Shown here one piece after another: positions 5,524 through 6,696 of a stretch of DNA of 6,696 bases. Both the position numbers and the translations under genes were made by a program. Each line of letters starts with the position of its first letter. Position 1 is the first letter of the stretch. The notes under the pieces were generated by a model. That model was not told the origin of the DNA and made no database searches. It saw only the letters and a program-made list of their open reading frames with translations. Source of the stretch: Anaerolineaceae bacterium (lineage in GTDB: Bacteria > Chloroflexota > Anaerolineae > Anaerolineales > Anaerolineaceae); NCBI GenBank assembly GCA_011620445.1, contig WOZB01000292.1, positions 1 through 6,696 on the forward strand. Reading direction: 5' to 3'.

Positions 5524-6696
5524 TTAGAGAACTTCCAGCTTAGCCAGGGAGGCAACCAGTGCTTTGAGCCCAAAACCTTCAAAATATACTTCCACGGTCT
5601 CATCCCCATGCTCCAAAATGGAGCTCTTGACCACGCCGCGTCCATACTTGGGGTGCTTCACCTGCATCCCGGATCTGAACATAGTTTTGGGGGTTTCGTA
5701 AACAACGCGCGGCTGCCGCATAAAAGCTGGGGTTTCCCAACGCGAGTTATCTGCGCGGTCAAACGACCGGCTGGTACTGAAGCGGCTGGGAAGGCTTTTG
5801 GGGCTGCCCTGCAGCAAATTATCGGGAATGTCATCTAAAAAGCGCGACGCGATGGTCTCTTCATAGCCGCCATAGGGGCTTCGGCGTCTACGGGCACGTG
5901 TCAGGGTCAGTTTTTGCCTGGCCCGGGTAATGCCTACATAGAGCAAACGGCGTTCCTCAGCCAGCTGTTCTTCATCATCAAGCGAGCGCGAATGCGGCAG
6001 CAGCATTTCATCCAACCCGGTAATAAAAACCTGGTCAAATTCAAGGCCTTTTGCAGCGTGCAGGGTGAGCATAGTCGGCGCGACTTGGGTTTCAGGCAGT
6101 GTGTCCTGGTCAGCCACCAATGCCATCGACTCCAAAAATTCCGCCAAGCTTTTGTCATCATATTCGGTGGTGACGGCCCGCAATTCCATGACGTTATCCC
6201 AGCGGTCCTGGCCTTCTTCGGATTTATCCTGGATGTATTGTTGGTAAGCAGTATCCTCAACCACTTTATCAAAAAGAATCGAAACCGGATTCTTTTCTGC
6301 GCTTGCCTGCCAACGCGCCAACATTTCACCAAAATTACCCAGGCGAATGCCTTCCTTGCCAAGCTCAGCAGTAATCGCTTCGTCCCCTGCGATCATTGCC
6401 AGCAGGGTTTCTCCCAACGTCAGGTTATGCCCCAGCGCCACTTCGATCAGCTTCTCCATCGATTTGCTGCCAATGCCTCTTGGGGGCAGGTTCACCACCC
6501 GTTTGAATGAAATCTCATCCTTGGGGTTATAGATCAGCCGTAAGAAGGAAATTAAATCCTTTACTTCCCGCCGGCCGTAAAAGCGCTGTGCACCCACCAA
6601 TCGGTAAGGTAGGTTCACGCGCCGGAAGGCTTCTTCCAACAAGCGCGACTGGGCATTGGTGCGGTACATGATGGCGAAAGCGCGCGGGTCTACTTT
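5524..6696 (-). CDS. pcrA: UvrD/PcrA-type superfamily 1 DNA helicase, C-terminal part (5' end outside window)
   Basis: The frame is open to the window edge, giving the last 390 residues of an ATP-dependent 3'-5' helicase used in nucleotide-excision and mismatch repair and in clearing recombination intermediates and stalled RNA polymerase. Numbering from the window edge: motif IV FAIMYRTNAQSR at 7-18; PYRLVGAQRFYGRREVKD at 30-47 and NLPPRGIGSKS at 69-79 in domain 2B/2A; motif V LTLHAAKGLEF at 210-220; GLDEMLLPHSRSLDD at 227-241; motif VI EERRLLYVGITRAR at 247-260 with the arginine finger; SRFLDDIP at 284-291. A polar linker of about 45 residues leads to a Tudor-like C-terminal domain at 342-390 (GMQVKHPKYGRGVV, then VYFEGFGLKALVASLAKLEVL split over the end). 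That domain binds RNA polymerase in PcrA/UvrD, which favours PcrA-like over Rep. The Walker A/B region is off the window. Confidence 0.95.
   Translation of the reverse strand, partial: KVDPRAFAIMYRTNAQSRLLEEAFRRVNLPYRLVGAQRFYGRREVKDLISFLRLIYNPKDEISFKRVVNLPPRGIGSKSMEKLIEVALGHNLTLGETLLAMIAGDEAITAELGKEGIRLGNFGEMLARWQASAEKNPVSILFDKVVEDTAYQQYIQDKSEEGQDRWDNVMELRAVTTEYDDKSLAEFLESMALVADQDTLPETQVAPTMLTLHAAKGLEFDQVFITGLDEMLLPHSRSLDDEEQLAEERRLLYVGITRARQKLTLTRARRRRSPYGGYEETIASRFLDDIPDNLLQGSPKSLPSRFSTSRSFDRADNSRWETPAFMRQPRVVYETPKTMFRSGMQVKHPKYGRGVVKSSILEHGDETVEVYFEGFGLKALVASLAKLEVL

Noticed and set aside
5392..5838. 148-residue + strand frame starting in the intergenic palindrome
   Set aside because: Most of it lies antisense to the helicase C-terminus; no ribosome site and no family features.
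5914..6510. 198-residue + strand frame opposite the helicase
   Set aside because: Antisense to clear UvrD motifs V and VI; its translation has no recognisable domain.
1..6696. Any mobile element, CRISPR array, toxin-antitoxin or defence system
   Set aside because: No transposase, integrase, regularly spaced repeats, tRNA-like structure or small paired genes were seen; all coding space is accounted for by seven housekeeping or transport genes.

Overview
This is an ordinary chromosomal stretch from a bacterium, about half G+C, densely coded, with no mobile element, CRISPR array, RNA gene or phage gene that I can see. The organism cannot be fixed from the sequence. The PcrA-type helicase with a C-terminal Tudor-like domain, the clostridial-style Pit transporter paired with a DUF47 protein, the UPF0173 hydrolase and a degenerate interspersed repeat around 3858-3880 would suit a Chloroflexota (Anaerolineae-like) or Gram-positive-related genome. 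This is inference only.

Left half, + strand. (1) 1-735 is the C-terminal part of a cation diffusion facilitator (CDF) metal exporter, cut by the window start; its ligand pattern points to Mn/Fe rather than Zn. (2) 823-1986 is a full-length YqhD-type NADPH-dependent aldehyde/alcohol dehydrogenase. It has its own sigma70-like promoter (TTGATA-17 bp-TAGAAT), a GGAGG ribosome site, and a textbook intrinsic terminator at 2005-2031. (3) 2120-3166 and 3176-3796 form a two-gene operon: a Pit-family phosphate permease followed 9 bases later by its usual DUF47/PhoU-like partner. Two TTAATA repeats 10 bases apart just upstream resemble PhoP-box half sites.

Right half, - strand. The + and - groups converge at 3797-3966, where a hairpin at 3914-3950 can terminate transcription from both sides, best from the - side. 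Reading leftwards from the right edge: (4) 5524-6696 is the C-terminal 390 residues of a UvrD/PcrA helicase. (5) A 259-base gap follows, with two clear stem-loops: a likely uvrD/pcrA terminator, and a 9-bp palindrome of unknown role. (6) 4575-5264 is a UPF0173 metallo-beta-lactamase-fold hydrolase. (7) 3967-4575 is a cytoplasmic sulfite-oxidase-like molybdopterin protein whose start overlaps the hydrolase stop (TGATG), so the two are probably translationally coupled.

The genes are housekeeping, transport and detoxification functions: metal efflux, aldehyde reduction, phosphate uptake, DNA repair, and a hydrolase-molybdoenzyme pair of unknown physiological role. I found no convincing undescribed system. 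The best leads are small: the CDF ligand changes, the PhoP-box-like repeats before pit, the unexplained palindrome at 5379-5401, the coupled hydrolase/molybdoenzyme pair, and an apparent insert in the molybdoenzyme.
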